A stretch of DNA of 64,000 nt. Source: an uncultured Collinsella sp. (GTDB taxonomy: Bacteria; Actinomycetota; Coriobacteriia; Coriobacteriales; Coriobacteriaceae). Under the pieces are notes generated by a model. The model saw only the letters and a program-made list of their open reading frames with translations, was not told the origin of the DNA and ran no database searches. Shown piece after piece: positions 41,003 through 50,256 of the stretch. The stretch lies in NCBI GenBank assembly GCA_900548815.1, contig URLR01000001.1, forward strand, positions 1 to 64,000. The letters are read 5' to 3'. A program made the position numbers and the translations under genes. Within the stretch, counting starts at the first letter, position 1. Each line of letters starts with the position of its first letter.

Positions 41003-42651
41003 TGAAGGCGATCTGGCTTGCGTGCTGCGCGTGCGGCGATTACGGGCTGTTGCAGCGGGAAGTCGAGGGCCGTGATGCGGGTGCACAGGTGCTTCGCGTG
41101 GGTGACCTGGACGGGCTGATTTCCATGGCGCGGGCGTTTCCGTCGCGCCGCGGGGCTGCCATCATCGCGGCGTCTCTGTTTGATACCGAAGATGTGCGCA
41201 AGACTGTTGTGCGCCTGACGGCCGAAGGCCGCGTGAGTCGCGTGGTCGTGTTGATAGAAGCACTCGATCCGTCGGATATCGAGGGGCTGTTTCGCGCAGG
41301 GGCGACCGAGGTCATCGCTGCGCACAGTATATGCGGCAACGGGCGCGCGGGCGAGGGAGCGGTTGATTCCGATCGGCGCATGACGATTGAGCCCGATGCT
41401 TTTGTTGATAGGGAACCCGGGGCGCCTCGCGCTACAAGAGGCCCGCGTGTTGATGATTATGGAAAAGCGGAAGCCGAGCATGGTCGGCGCCCCCGGAACC
41501 CCCTTGTATACGATGACGCTGGAGGGCCGGCGCAGCATGCTGGCGACTCCCCGGCTGTAGATATGGGATACGTGCACGGCGTGAATCTGGCGGATGAACT
41601 CGACGAAGTTGAGGGCTTTGCCGGGTGCGGCGAGTTGTCGCTGATGCGGCATGAGCAGATTGCACAGAACGAGCCTGCCTCGCAGACCGAACAAGCTGAC
41701 ATGCCGGCTTGGACGCAGCGTGTGGTTGCGGCAGGGGAGACGGGGACGCTGTCACCGACGCCCGCTCCGCCGCCTCCGATGCCGCCGGCAGACGCTGCCG
41801 CTCCGCAGCATCGAGCTCCGGTCATCTGCGCCATTTCGGGTTCGGGCGGTTGCGGCAAGTCGACGATCGTTGCCACCATGGCACACACATCGTCGCTGTT
41901 GGGCTTGCGTGCCGCCGTGCTCGACCTGGACCTGATGTTTGGAAACCTTTACGACTTGTTAGGCGTCGATGCTCCGCGCGATATGGCGGCACTTATCGAG
42001 CCGTCGGCGGCGGGCGCGCTCACCGAGCCGGATATCGTAGCCACATCGATGCGCGTGGCGCCGGGCGTTACGCTCTGGGGTCCCGTCGCGGCGCCCGAGC
42101 AAGCCGAGCTCATGGCACGTCCGGTGGAGCTATTGCTTGATGTCCTGCGTCGCGAATCCGACGTGGTCTTTATCGATACCTCGGTCTTTTGGGGCGATGC
42201 CGTGGCGGCTGCGGTGGCGGCGAGCGACCGTTGCCTGGTCGTTGGCGATGCGGCGGTGTCGTCCGCGACATCGGCGTCGCGCGTCATTGAACTGGCAAGT
42301 CGAGTAGGTGTGCCGCGCACGCGCATGAGCGCCGTGTTCAACCGGTTCGGTGCGCGCGGGGCAGACGAGGACGTCGCCATGCGCTTTGAGATTGCCTGTG
42401 CGTTGAGCTCCAAGATTCGTATCGCCGATGGCGGGCAGGATCTCGCCGCGCTCATGGCGTTTGGGCGCGCTGACGAGGCAGTGGGGCAGACCAGCGCTTT
42501 TGCGACCAGCGTGCGCGAGGCCACGCGCGAGATGCTCGTGGAACTGGGGTGCGCCGTCGGCCCTTGGAGCGATATGGTCGCCGACCGTGCAATGCGCACC
42601 GAACGCCCGCGTATCCGCCTTCCCTGGTCGCGCGAGGGTGATCAGCGATGA
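41002..42651 (+). CDS. TadZ/CpaE-like pilus localisation ATPase
   Basis: A 549-residue protein. A receiver-like N-terminal domain (about 1-115; CAUTION no clear phospho-acceptor Asp) and a long low-complexity acidic/proline linker (about 120-275, ending PTPAPPPPMPPADAAAP) precede a MinD/ParA-type ATPase domain. That domain has the deviant Walker A ISGSGGCGKSTIVATM, the switch region AVLDLDLMFGNLYDLLG and VVFIDTSVFWGD. TadZ proteins place the tad machinery at a cell site. The linker is longer than in typical CpaE. Confidence 0.85.
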   Translation: MKAIWLACCACGDYGLLQREVEGRDAGAQVLRVGDLDGLISMARAFPSRRGAAIIAASLFDTEDVRKTVVRLTAEGRVSRVVVLIEALDPSDIEGLFRAGATEVIAAHSICGNGRAGEGAVDSDRRMTIEPDAFVDREPGAPRATRGPRVDDYGKAEAEHGRRPRNPLVYDDAGGPAQHAGDSPAVDMGYVHGVNLADELDEVEGFAGCGELSLMRHEQIAQNEPASQTEQADMPAWTQRVVAAGETGTLSPTPAPPPPMPPADAAAPQHRAPVICAISGSGGCGKSTIVATMAHTSSLLGLRAAVLDLDLMFGNLYDLLGVDAPRDMAALIEPSAAGALTEPDIVATSMRVAPGVTLWGPVAAPEQAELMARPVELLLDVLRRESDVVFIDTSVFWGDAVAAAVAASDRCLVVGDAAVSSATSASRVIELASRVGVPRTRMSAVFNRFGARGADEDVAMRFEIACALSSKIRIADGGQDLAALMAFGRADEAVGQTSAFATSVREATREMLVELGCAVGPWSDMVADRAMRTERPRIRLPWSREGDQR

Positions 42652-43976
42652 GCCTGCAAACGAGGATTAAGGCTGCCGGCGCTGCAGCGGCGGCAGCGCC
42701 TGTAGATGCGGGGCATCGCCGCGCGGTGAAACGACGCACCAAGCGCGCCGTGATGGACCGCATGGGTTACGACGAAGTGGCGCGTATCAGCGCCTATATC
42801 GACCCGGCACTTGCCCGCTCGGAATTGCGTCCTGCGGTGGAGGCGGCGCTCAATGTTGAGGAGCCGACCGATCTCGCGACGCCCGAGCGCGAGACTATCA
42901 TCGACGAGATTTTGGATGACGTGGTGGGCTTGGGGCCGTTGCAGCCGCTCATCGAGGACGACACCGTTACCGAAATCATGATCAACGGCTGCCGCTCGGC
43001 TTTCTTTGAACGCGGCGGCGTCTTATACCCCATCGAGCGTGCGTTTGAGGATGATGAGCAGATCCGTGTGCTTATCGACCGCATCATCTCGCCACTTGGC
43101 CGCCGTATCGACGAGCGCAGCCCCATCGTCAACGCCCGCCTCAAAACGGGCTATCGCGTCAACGCGGTGATTCCGCCTGTGGCGATTGACGGACCGATTC
43201 TCACCATCCGAAAGTTCTCGGACCGCATCTGCTCGCTGGACGAGCTTGTGGGGCTGGGGTCGCTGCCGCTTTGGTATGCGCAGCTGCTGTCGTGCGCGGT
43301 GTCGCTGCGACAGGACCTGGCTGTTGCGGGAGGCACGGGATCTGGTAAGACCACCCTGCTCAACGCGTTGTCATGCGAGATTTCCACCGGCGAGCGCATC
43401 GTGACGATCGAGGACTCTGCCGAGCTCAAGTTTGCGCATCATCCGCACGTGGTGCGTCTAGAGGCGCGTGAGGCTTCAATTGAGGGCGAGGGCGCGGTGA
43501 CGATCCGCGACCTGGTGACCAATGCCCTGCGCATGCGCCCCGACCGCATCGTGGTGGGTGAGGTGCGCGGTGCCGAGTGCTGCGACATGTTGCAGGCCAT
43601 GAACACGGGCCACGACGGGTCGCTCACCACACTTCATGCGGGCTCAGAACAGGAGACCGTGGTACGTCTGACGTTGCTTGCACGTTATGGCATCGATCTG
43701 CCGAGCGAGCTCATCGAGGAGCAGATTGCCATGGCGCTCGACGGCATCGTGATGTCTGAGCGCCACGCCGATGGCAGGCGTTTCGTCTCCTCGTATTCGG
43801 GGGTGCGTCGCGCCGCGTCGGGCGGCGTAGAGCTCGAGCGCTATGTGACTTTCGATGCCGCCGAGCGCACCTGGACGCTTGACCGCGAGCCGCCGTTTAT
43901 CGCAGAAGGCCTGCGGTCGGGGACGCTCACACAAGAGGAGGTGGACGAATGGAGGTCGCTGTGCCCCTCGTCGTAG
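42648..43976 (+). CDS. tadA: Flp pilus secretion ATPase TadA/CpaF
   Basis: A 442-residue type II/IV secretion ATPase that powers pilin export and assembly. The N-terminal domain (about 60-170) contains [21 protein letters not shown] with the T-E-I-M-I-N-G signature. Walker A is [16 protein letters not shown] (about 225-240), the Asp box TIEDSAEL, Walker [17 protein letters not shown] and the His box [15 protein letters not shown]. Its ATG overlaps the end of tadZ by four bases (ATGA-type coupling). Confidence 0.94.
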   Translation: MSLQTRIKAAGAAAAAAPVDAGHRRAVKRRTKRAVMDRMGYDEVARISAYIDPALARSELRPAVEAALNVEEPTDLATPERETIIDEILDDVVGLGPLQPLIEDDTVTEIMINGCRSAFFERGGVLYPIERAFEDDEQIRVLIDRIISPLGRRIDERSPIVNARLKTGYRVNAVIPPVAIDGPILTIRKFSDRICSLDELVGLGSLPLWYAQLLSCAVSLRQDLAVAGGTGSGKTTLLNALSCEISTGERIVTIEDSAELKFAHHPHVVRLEAREASIEGEGAVTIRDLVTNALRMRPDRIVVGEVRGAECCDMLQAMNTGHDGSLTTLHAGSEQETVVRLTLLARYGIDLPSELIEEQIAMALDGIVMSERHADGRRFVSSYSGVRRAASGGVELERYVTFDAAERTWTLDREPPFIAEGLRSGTLTQEEVDEWRSLCPSS

Positions 43977-44875
43977 GGGGTTTAGCAGCGTTTTCTGTCG
44001 CGACGGCGTGCGGGGCGGAACCTCGTGTGCCGCAGATACCGCCGGCGGAGCTGGCGCGTCAGGTGCTCGAGACGGTGGCAGAGAAGCTGCCGCGTGAGCT
44101 GGTGGAAAACGATCTGCTGAAAAAGATCGCCCGTTCGTGGGCATCGCTGGCTCCGGCGCATCGCCTTGGCCTCGTGATCGAGGATGCTTCGGGGCGTTTG
44201 GCGTTTCTGCTGCTATCGAGCGGTGTCTGCTGCGTTTTGCTAACGATGGTGTCGTTATCGCCCCTCGGATTTGCCTTGGGACTTGTTGCTCCGTTTGCCG
44301 TTGGCGCCGCTCGGGATGGCTTTGAGAGCCGGCGCGAGCAACACGATGCAGAAGAGACCATGCCCGAGGCGTTTACCGCACTTTCCATGTCGCTTGCCTC
44401 GGGACATTCACTGGCCCAGGGCATGCGCTTTGTGGGCGCTCATGCGCAAGAACCGGTGCATACCGAGTTTTTGCGGGTGGCGGCGGCAATCGATTGCGGC
44501 ATCTCGGCGACCGACGCGCTCGATGACTTGCTCGTGCGCATCGACGCCCCTGGCCTTTCGCTTGTGACCTTGGCGCTTAAGGTGTCTCAGCGCACCGGTG
44601 CTCCGCTTGCCGACTTACTGTCCGAGGCGTCGAGCATGGTGGGGGAGCGCATTGAGCTCAAGCGCCGCCTGGATGTTAAGACGTCGCAGGCTCGCATGTC
44701 TGCGCATATGGTCGCGGCGATGCCGACGGGCATGTGCGCGGTGTTGGCGCTGCTTTCGGCAGATTTTCGTCGCGGTCTTGCGACGCCTGCCGGCGCGGGC
44801 ACTGTGGTGCTGGGTCTTGCCCTCAACGCCGTTGCCCTGGTGGTTATCCGGCGCATTATGCGGGTGAAGCTATGA
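43949..44875 (+). CDS. tadB: Flp pilus inner-membrane platform protein TadB
   Basis: A T2SSF-type platform protein of 308 residues. N-terminal hydrophobic segment ([18 protein letters not shown]), a helix pair (about 85-125), a cytoplasmic T2SSF domain (about 150-265; MPEAFTALSMSLASGHSLAQ, FLRVAAAIDCGISATDALD) and two C-terminal helices. GAGGAGG lies just before the ATG, inside the end of tadA; the genes overlap by 28 bases. Confidence 0.9.
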   Translation: MEVAVPLVVGGLAAFSVATACGAEPRVPQIPPAELARQVLETVAEKLPRELVENDLLKKIARSWASLAPAHRLGLVIEDASGRLAFLLLSSGVCCVLLTMVSLSPLGFALGLVAPFAVGAARDGFESRREQHDAEETMPEAFTALSMSLASGHSLAQGMRFVGAHAQEPVHTEFLRVAAAIDCGISATDALDDLLVRIDAPGLSLVTLALKVSQRTGAPLADLLSEASSMVGERIELKRRLDVKTSQARMSAHMVAAMPTGMCAVLALLSADFRRGLATPAGAGTVVLGLALNAVALVVIRRIMRVKL

Positions 44876-45513
44876 GCGCCCCGGTTGCAGTTGCGGCTTG
44901 CCTGTGCGCTCTGAGTGTATTTGTCGCGACGGGTTTGGATCGGGCGGATGCACGCAAGATCGCAGAGGCCTGCAAGCGCGAGGCGGTGCTGGTCGCTGCC
45001 GCGGGTCGCTCGGTGGTCGATGCTCTGGCCGCGCGAATGAAGGGCGCGGTTGGAGCGGGCGGCCCGGCGCGAGTATCGCTCGGCGAAGTGTCCGAGATGA
45101 TCGATGTTGTGCGCTTGGGTCTTTCGGCCGGTCTTTCGTTTGATGCGGCGCTTGAGATTTTCTGCGCCAACCGCCGGTCACTGCTGGCTCTTCGACTTGA
45201 GCGGGCCTGCATGGCGTGGCAGGTGGGCGTGGGCACGCGTGAGGACGAGTTGTTGGCCGCCGCACGCGACCTGGATGTGCGAGCGCTCGAGACCTTTGCC
45301 ATCACGGTGGGGCAGGCGCTCGCTCTGGGTGCCCCACTTGCCGAGACACTGGCCGCTCAAAGTCGCGAGATCCGTGCGGCTCATCGCGCCGCGGTCGAGC
45401 GCGAGATCGAGCGTGCGCCCGTCAAGCTGCTGATTCCCACCGGCACGCTCATCTTGCCGGCGTTGCTTCTGTCCATATTGGGCCCGCTGTTGGGAGCAGG
45501 CGGGATGATGTAG
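44872..45513 (+). CDS. tadC: Flp pilus inner-membrane platform protein TadC
   Basis: A second T2SSF-type protein (213 residues), shorter than typical TadC (about 290), because the first membrane helix pair is reduced to one N-terminal segment (VAVAACLCALSVFVATG). The T2SSF domain (about 70-185) contains SEMIDVVRLGLSAGLSFDAA and LETFAITVGQALALGAPLAE. The C-terminal helix pair is LIPTGTLILPALLLSILGPL. It overlaps tadB by four bases and forms the platform with it. Confidence 0.88.
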   Translation: MSAPVAVAACLCALSVFVATGLDRADARKIAEACKREAVLVAAAGRSVVDALAARMKGAVGAGGPARVSLGEVSEMIDVVRLGLSAGLSFDAALEIFCANRRSLLALRLERACMAWQVGVGTREDELLAAARDLDVRALETFAITVGQALALGAPLAETLAAQSREIRAAHRAAVEREIERAPVKLLIPTGTLILPALLLSILGPLLGAGGMM

Positions 45514-45523
45514 GGAGGAATAC

Positions 45524-45757
45524 ATGAACACGATGACTGACGTTGCTGGCAAGGTCTGGAGCTGGGCTGTTTGCCAGTCAATTCGCGCTCGCCAGCATGC
45601 CGGGGAGCTACTGCAGGAGGAGAGTGCGCAGGGCACCACCGAATACGCCATCTTGGTCGGCGTGCTCGTGGTGATCGCCATCATTGCCATTGTCGCATTT
45701 AAGGGCAAGGTCCAAGATCTATGGAACGCTATCAGCGAGGGCATCAACAGCCTGTAG
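45524..45757 (+). CDS. Flp-type major pilin precursor
   Basis: A 77-residue prepilin. A hydrophilic leader of about 34 residues ends in EESAQG, followed by TTEYAILVGVLVVIAIIAIV, the Glu-Tyr plus hydrophobic helix of Flp pilins, and a short tail (KGKVQDLWNAISEGINSL). The likely processing site is the junction before Q or before T in AQGTTE. The AQxT(V/T)E motif is shared with the other pilin-like proteins downstream. SD GGGAGGAA. Small size and position suit the major pilus subunit. Confidence 0.9.
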   Translation: MNTMTDVAGKVWSWAVCQSIRARQHAGELLQEESAQGTTEYAILVGVLVVIAIIAIVAFKGKVQDLWNAISEGINSL

Positions 45758-46284
45758 AGGGCGAGCGCCCCATCGGGGTGCTGCTGGTGTTTGCTTGCCT
45801 GACCGTGGCGATAGCGGCGGTGCTTTGGGGGCTTAACGCCGCGCGGCAGCAGCGTCCTGGGGCCGCCTTCGATTCGGGCTCAGATTCGGCGGTGGCGTCT
45901 CAAAAAGATGAGATGCGAGATACGGACGATTCGGATGTCGCTGTCACGGCGCAAACCTTTCTGCGGACGCTCGACAAGCGGTCTGGCACTGCGACGGATT
46001 CGCCTGAGGGCAACGCGATTGCGGTCCGGCTTGCATGGTCCGAAGACCGACCGATGACCGAAGCGGCGGCGGATATGCTGCGTGCCTATCGCGAGGTACC
46101 CACGGCGCAACTTGCTCTGAGCGGCTATCTCGACATCAAGGGAAACGTGTGGGGCGCCATCGTGCGCGACGGACGCGGCTGGGTCGATATGGTGATAGTT
46201 GCCGCGGATGCTGGCGATGCCTCGTGTCGTTTGCGCGCCGTGCGTCTGGTCCCGCAAACAATAAGCTCAAAGGAGGGATCGTGA
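45721..46284 (+). CDS. Tad-locus membrane-anchored hypothetical protein
   Basis: A 187-residue protein with one N-terminal helix (IGVLLVFACLTVAIAAVLW) and an extracytoplasmic domain of about 140 residues containing VTAQTFLRTLDKRSG and LALSGYLDIKGNVWGAIVRD. No family recognised. The ATG at 45721 lies 37 bases inside flp; a GTG at 45778 is the alternative start and would leave only the helix plus domain. It is embedded in the tad operon and its TGA overlaps the SD-start region of the next pilin. Confidence 0.65.
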   Translation: MERYQRGHQQPVEGERPIGVLLVFACLTVAIAAVLWGLNAARQQRPGAAFDSGSDSAVASQKDEMRDTDDSDVAVTAQTFLRTLDKRSGTATDSPEGNAIAVRLAWSEDRPMTEAAADMLRAYREVPTAQLALSGYLDIKGNVWGAIVRDGRGWVDMVIVAADAGDASCRLRAVRLVPQTISSKEGS

Positions 46285-46285
46285 A

Positions 46286-46504
46286 ATGCATGGCGTTCTG
46301 CGTGAAGAGGCTGCCCAAGCGACTGTGGAATACGCCATCGTCACAGTGGCGCTGTTATCGATCGTGCTGGCGATCGCGGGGCTTTGGCGTGCTGGCACCG
46401 ATGGGCGCTTGGCGGCGCTGGTTGAGCGGGCGGCATCCCATGGCGTTGCCTCGACGTCGGTTATCGACGCCGCTGCGGGCGCTAAGGACATCGCGTTGTA
46501 TTGA
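46286..46504 (+). CDS. Second Flp-like pilin or pseudopilin precursor
   Basis: A 72-residue protein: a short leader MHGVLREEAAQ, then ATVEYAIVTVALLSIVLAIA and a small tail. The leader is only about 10 residues, unlike the 34-residue leader of the first pilin. AGGAGGG lies eight bases before the ATG. It could be a minor pilin or priming subunit. Confidence 0.85.
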   Translation: MHGVLREEAAQATVEYAIVTVALLSIVLAIAGLWRAGTDGRLAALVERAASHGVASTSVIDAAAGAKDIALY

Positions 46505-46973
46505 TATCGCGCGCGAGGACCGGGCGCAGTCTACGGTCGAGGCCGCTTTTTTGCTGCCGACGTTTCTGACGCTCATCCTTCTCGCACTGCAACCGGTGTG
46601 CCTGCTTTATGCGCGCGCGGTCATGGAGTCTGCCGCCGCCGAGACCGCGCGGCTCATGACCACGACGACGGCGGAGGACGACGATCTTAAGGAGTTCGCC
46701 CGCCGCCGGCTTGCCGCAGTGCCCAACGTTTCGATCTTTCATGCCGGCGAGCCGTTGTCGTGGGATATCGAGCTTGGCCGGGCCGGTGCGGGTGGCGTCT
46801 CGTCCGTGTCCGTTTCCGGCGAGGTCAAGCCGTTGCCTGTGATCGGTGCGTTTGCGCAGGCTATGGGTACCGCCGAGGGCGGCTACGTTGAGCTCAAGGT
46901 CGATGTCTCGTATCAATCGCGTCCCGAATGGCTGGAGGGAGATTATGATTCGTGGATTGCTGCATGGGATTAA
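46440..46973 (+). CDS. tadE: TadE-family pseudopilin
   Basis: A 177-residue TadE-like protein. The leader is basic (ALPRRRLSTPLRALRTSR), then REDRAQSTVEAAFLLPTFL and a long hydrophobic helix, then an extracytoplasmic domain beginning MESAAAETARLMTTTTAED. The start is uncertain: no ATG, GTG or TTG lies close to the processing motif, so ATG 46440 (65 bases inside the preceding gene), TTG 46446 or even ATT 46500 must serve. I chose 46440. It overlaps the next gene by 29 bases. Confidence 0.75.
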   Translation: MALPRRRLSTPLRALRTSRCIDIAREDRAQSTVEAAFLLPTFLTLILLALQPVCLLYARAVMESAAAETARLMTTTTAEDDDLKEFARRRLAAVPNVSIFHAGEPLSWDIELGRAGAGGVSSVSVSGEVKPLPVIGAFAQAMGTAEGGYVELKVDVSYQSRPEWLEGDYDSWIAAWD

Positions 46974-49098
46974 GCGTTTCTGGTCTAGACGCGTTTTGAC
47001 GCGCCGTCCGAGCTGCCATCGCAAGCGAGGCGGCTTTATGGGTCGAGCCGGTATCGACCTGTTTATCGAAGACGGTGCCTACACCACGCTTTCCTCTGCC
47101 GTGGTCATCCTAGTGGTGCTCACGTTGCTGTTTTCGTCGACCGCGGCGATATGGAGCATGTCGCGTGCTGGGGATACCCAGGTGGCTGCCGATAGCGGCG
47201 CGCTGGCGGGTGCCAACGTGGTGTCGTCCTATCACACGGCTGCCACGGTGGTTGATGCGAGCATCTTGAGTCTGGGGCTAGCGGGGTTTGCCACAATCGG
47301 GACGGGCCTGGTTGCCATTCTCATCCCAGGTGCCGAACCAGTTGCCGGCAATATGGTCGACACCGGGATTGAGATCATTAAAACGCGCAACAAGTTTGCC
47401 AAAAGCGCATCGGAAGGCTTGCAGAAAATCGAGACGGCTCTGCCGTATCTGATTGCCGCGCGTGCCACGCAGGCGGTGTCGGCGCAGGATACCGATAGCG
47501 TGGCCTATACCGGTACGGCGCTTGCCGTGCCCAGGACATCCGAGTCGGACTTCGCTGCGCTCAAAGGGTCAGAGATCTCGACCGATACCATTAAAGACAC
47601 ATCAGATGATTTAGAGCGTGCGGCCGAGGAGCTGCGGAAGGCTTCTGAGGACACGGCGAAGGCTAAAGAGCGCGCTTGGCTGGCGGATTGTGGCGGGTCT
47701 GACAAGGGCTCGGTCAGCAGCTGTTCTTGCATGTGGGAGCGTGTGAAAAGTCTAACGGATCTCTCTGGTGCTCAAAATCCGCATTACGCTTCGAGCGTTA
47801 CGTGGGAACCGCAAGTGGCGCTCGATCGCGCGAAGGCCTACTATCGCCAGCGCCTGGCAAATGAGAAACCGCTTGGCGAGGGTCCGGAAAAACAGGCAGA
47901 TTCTGCTGCACGAAAGGTGTTCTTCGCTTATGCGGGCGAAGAAGTCGAGCGGGCATATATAACTGAAAAGGACGGCAAAGTTTCCGCCCGCATCCCTTTC
48001 CTTCCGCGAAATCCAGATGAGGCGCGGACGACTGAACTCTATACCGATGCGCGTTGGCCCACGAGTGAAGTAGATAAAGTTACCTATTTGCATTATGGGA
48101 CTGACTGTCCAAATTACAAAAAAGGAAAGCCGGGTGGGCTGGCATCCGTCGCAGATTTTGACGGTCACGAAACGTGTAGCGAATGCCATTTCGGTGTGTC
48201 GTCTTTAGGGTACGTTGCGATTGCAACGACTTCTGTCGAAAGGGGCTTCGAGTACCACTTCGATAAGTTCAAAGAGGCTCTGGAAGACTACGTCGAATGC
48301 CGCAACAAAGAACTCGAACTTGAGCGTCAGACCGAGGATGAGGCCGACCGTGCGGGCAATGCGTTTGACCAGGCCATTAAAGCGCTTTCCGGCGAGCGCC
48401 CGCGTATCGCCCCACCTGGCCGCAACGGCGTGGTCGCCTTTGCAGTTTCGGGCGACATTACCAGCCCCGATCAACTTAACTCCTCGTTTAACGCGGCAGT
48501 CAGGCTTGGCGATCGCGGTGCTATCTCTGCCGCGGTGCTGGCGCCCGATGAGGCGACGGCGCAAAACAACGTGCTTTCGCGATTTTTCTCGACATTGAAG
48601 GAACGCTCGGGCGGCGTTGCCGGCGTGCTCGACGGCGTCATGGATGTTTGGGGACGGCTACTCGTGGGATACGGTGATATCCAAGGCTCAGCCGACGAAC
48701 TTATGGACGAGATGATTAAAGGCCTAGGAGGGGGCAGCGGCGCGTTGGGCTCCATCGCATCGTGGCTCGGCGATACCGTTTCGGCGTCCGTGGCGGCGCT
48801 GGGTTTGGAACCGTGCGACTTGCGCCTGCGAAAGCCGGTGCTGACCGATTCCGCCAATATCATTAAGAGTCCGGGGTCTGACATTGCGGGTCTCTCTCAA
48901 GCGCAAGACAAACTGCGAAGTATTCCGTTGGGCGTGACCGATCCCAAGGCGCTTTGCGAGGCGTTGGAATATCAAGTCGAACGCACCATTAGCGGTACGG
49001 TGTTCACACTTGCGGAGATTCCTCTGCCCGGCGGCGGCTCCATCCCGCTCACCGTCGATGTCGCCACGCTGGTTGGCGCTCTGGGCGGTGGGTCGTAA
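46945..49098 (+). CDS. Large TadG-like pilus-locus protein
   Basis: A 717-residue protein. A basic cytoplasmic N-terminus (about 45 residues) precedes one transmembrane helix (SSAVVILVVLTLLFSSTAAI), followed by DTQVAADSGALAGANVV, which is the TadG/Tad-domain opening. The extracytoplasmic region is long and holds two cysteine clusters: DCGGSDKGSVSSCSC (from about residue 249) and TDCPNYKK plus HETCSECHFG (about 380-415). Several glycine-rich hydrophobic stretches follow toward the C-terminus. It could be a tip or surface protein of the pilus. GGAGGGA precedes the ATG. Confidence 0.75.
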   Translation: MIRGLLHGIKRFWSRRVLTRRPSCHRKRGGFMGRAGIDLFIEDGAYTTLSSAVVILVVLTLLFSSTAAIWSMSRAGDTQVAADSGALAGANVVSSYHTAATVVDASILSLGLAGFATIGTGLVAILIPGAEPVAGNMVDTGIEIIKTRNKFAKSASEGLQKIETALPYLIAARATQAVSAQDTDSVAYTGTALAVPRTSESDFAALKGSEISTDTIKDTSDDLERAAEELRKASEDTAKAKERAWLADCGGSDKGSVSSCSCMWERVKSLTDLSGAQNPHYASSVTWEPQVALDRAKAYYRQRLANEKPLGEGPEKQADSAARKVFFAYAGEEVERAYITEKDGKVSARIPFLPRNPDEARTTELYTDARWPTSEVDKVTYLHYGTDCPNYKKGKPGGLASVADFDGHETCSECHFGVSSLGYVAIATTSVERGFEYHFDKFKEALEDYVECRNKELELERQTEDEADRAGNAFDQAIKALSGERPRIAPPGRNGVVAFAVSGDITSPDQLNSSFNAAVRLGDRGAISAAVLAPDEATAQNNVLSRFFSTLKERSGGVAGVLDGVMDVWGRLLVGYGDIQGSADELMDEMIKGLGGGSGALGSIASWLGDTVSASVAALGLEPCDLRLRKPVLTDSANIIKSPGSDIAGLSQAQDKLRSIPLGVTDPKALCEALEYQVERTISGTVFTLAEIPLPGGGSIPLTVDVATLVGALGGGS

Positions 49099-49574
49099 TG
49101 AGTATCCGCATGCGTCTGCGCGAGGAGCGCGCCCAAGCGACGGTGGAGATGGCAGTGGTTACGCCCGTTTTGCTGGTGCTGGCACTCATCGTGTACAACG
49201 TCATGATCTTTGCCGGCGCTGTCGCGCGCTTCGACCGCGTGGTGCCCGACATCGTGCTGGCGCACGCTGTGGCGCCGGGCGGGGAGGGTGACGAGAGCTC
49301 TGCCGATGCCTCGGCGACGGTCCAGACTCAAATTCTGAATGCCATGGAAGGCTATGACTTACAGATCGAAGTGTCGAGCGAGCAAGGCGCGGAGGCATCG
49401 GATGGTGGCCTGCTCTCCCTATCCGGTACGTTTAGGACCTACACCTGCACCATGCACTATGAGCCGTGGCCGACTTCTCTCAGCATCGCTGGCGTTGTGC
49501 TGGGGGCGCCGACAACGTTGTCGCACGAGCGCGCGGTGACGGTCGATCCATGGCGCCCGGGGGTGGTCATGTGA
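49098..49574 (+). CDS. TadE-family pseudopilin (second)
   Basis: A 158-residue TadE-like protein. Short basic leader SIRMRLREERAQ, then ATVEMAVVTPVLLVLALIVY, and an extracytoplasmic domain with VAPGGEGDESS and LSLSGTFRTYTCTMHYEP. The AQATVE processing motif matches the other pilins of the locus. It overlaps the preceding stop by one base and the DUF192 gene by four bases. Confidence 0.85.
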   Translation: MSIRMRLREERAQATVEMAVVTPVLLVLALIVYNVMIFAGAVARFDRVVPDIVLAHAVAPGGEGDESSADASATVQTQILNAMEGYDLQIEVSSEQGAEASDGGLLSLSGTFRTYTCTMHYEPWPTSLSIAGVVLGAPTTLSHERAVTVDPWRPGVVM

Positions 49575-49930
49575 CCGCGGTCTCGTCCTACATCGCCTAC
49601 GCGCGGGCACTCAATAGGCTGGGTTGGACGCCGGCCGAGTTTGTGGTAGCGGAGTCGTTTGTCATGCGCCTGCGCGGCATGCTGGGACGGCGTCCGGTTG
49701 CCGCCAACGGCCTGCCGCTCGTCATGGCGTTTCCACGCTGCTCTTCGGTCCATACGTGTTTTATGGCCTATCCCATCGACATCGCCTTCATCAATCGCGA
49801 CGGCAATATCCTCGCGCGCTACGAAAACGTCCGTCCTTGGCACATGTGTTCCTGTCCCGGTGCCTGGGCGGTATTGGAACGCCCTTCAATCCTCGCTACA
49901 CCTCCCGCCCTCCAACAAGTACCGGCGTAA
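49571..49930 (+). CDS. DUF192 family protein
   Basis: A 119-residue protein. FVMRLRGMLGRRPVAANGLP and LVMAFPRCSSVHTCFMAYPI, then DIAFINRDGNILARYENVRP, are characteristic of DUF192. DUF192 is a small beta-rich domain often next to tad pilus or secretion genes, function undetermined. There is no signal peptide. The GTG at 49571 overlaps the upstream gene end and has GGGGGTGG upstream. It is the last gene of the tad operon. Confidence 0.85.
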   Translation: MTAVSSYIAYARALNRLGWTPAEFVVAESFVMRLRGMLGRRPVAANGLPLVMAFPRCSSVHTCFMAYPIDIAFINRDGNILARYENVRPWHMCSCPGAWAVLERPSILATPPALQQVPA

Positions 49931-49989
49931 GAGATTGGCGACGGCGGACTTTCGTCATACGAAATTGGGTAAGATGGAGGAGAAGATGC

Positions 49990-50256
49990 ATGGATGTTGA
50001 GATCCATCCGAACGCCAAAAAACACTTGACGGAAAAGCAGGTGCTTGGTGCCTGGTTCGCGGTTACTGAGTGCATTCGCCGCGAGTCGGAGGACGAGCCG
50101 CCGAGATGGTTTGCCATTGGATGGCTTCCAGATGGTCGAAGTGTGGAACTTGTTGCGGTCGAACTAATTCGTGGATGGCTCATTATTCATGCCCTGTCTC
50201 CGGTTCAGAAGAAATTCTGGCAAGAGATCGAGCGAGCTCGGCAAAGGGGTCGATGA
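49990..50256 (+). CDS. Putative toxin of a type II toxin-antitoxin-like pair
   Basis: An 88-residue protein, MDVEIHPNAKKHLTEKQVLG, with a strand-rich centre (RWFAIGWLPDGRSVELVAVE) and HALSPVQKKFWQEIERAR at the end. Size, charge and the alpha-beta pattern resemble small RelE/BrnT-like toxins, but I do not identify a family with confidence. GGAGGAG precedes the ATG. Its TGA overlaps the start of the ribbon-helix-helix gene, the usual coupling of such pairs (toxin first). Confidence 0.6.
   Translation: MDVEIHPNAKKHLTEKQVLGAWFAVTECIRRESEDEPPRWFAIGWLPDGRSVELVAVELIRGWLIIHALSPVQKKFWQEIERARQRGR

Noticed and set aside
40343..49930. A prepilin peptidase (TadV) gene within the tad operon
   Set aside because: Every frame was considered; none of the proteins shows the multi-helix aspartyl protease pattern, so it must lie elsewhere.
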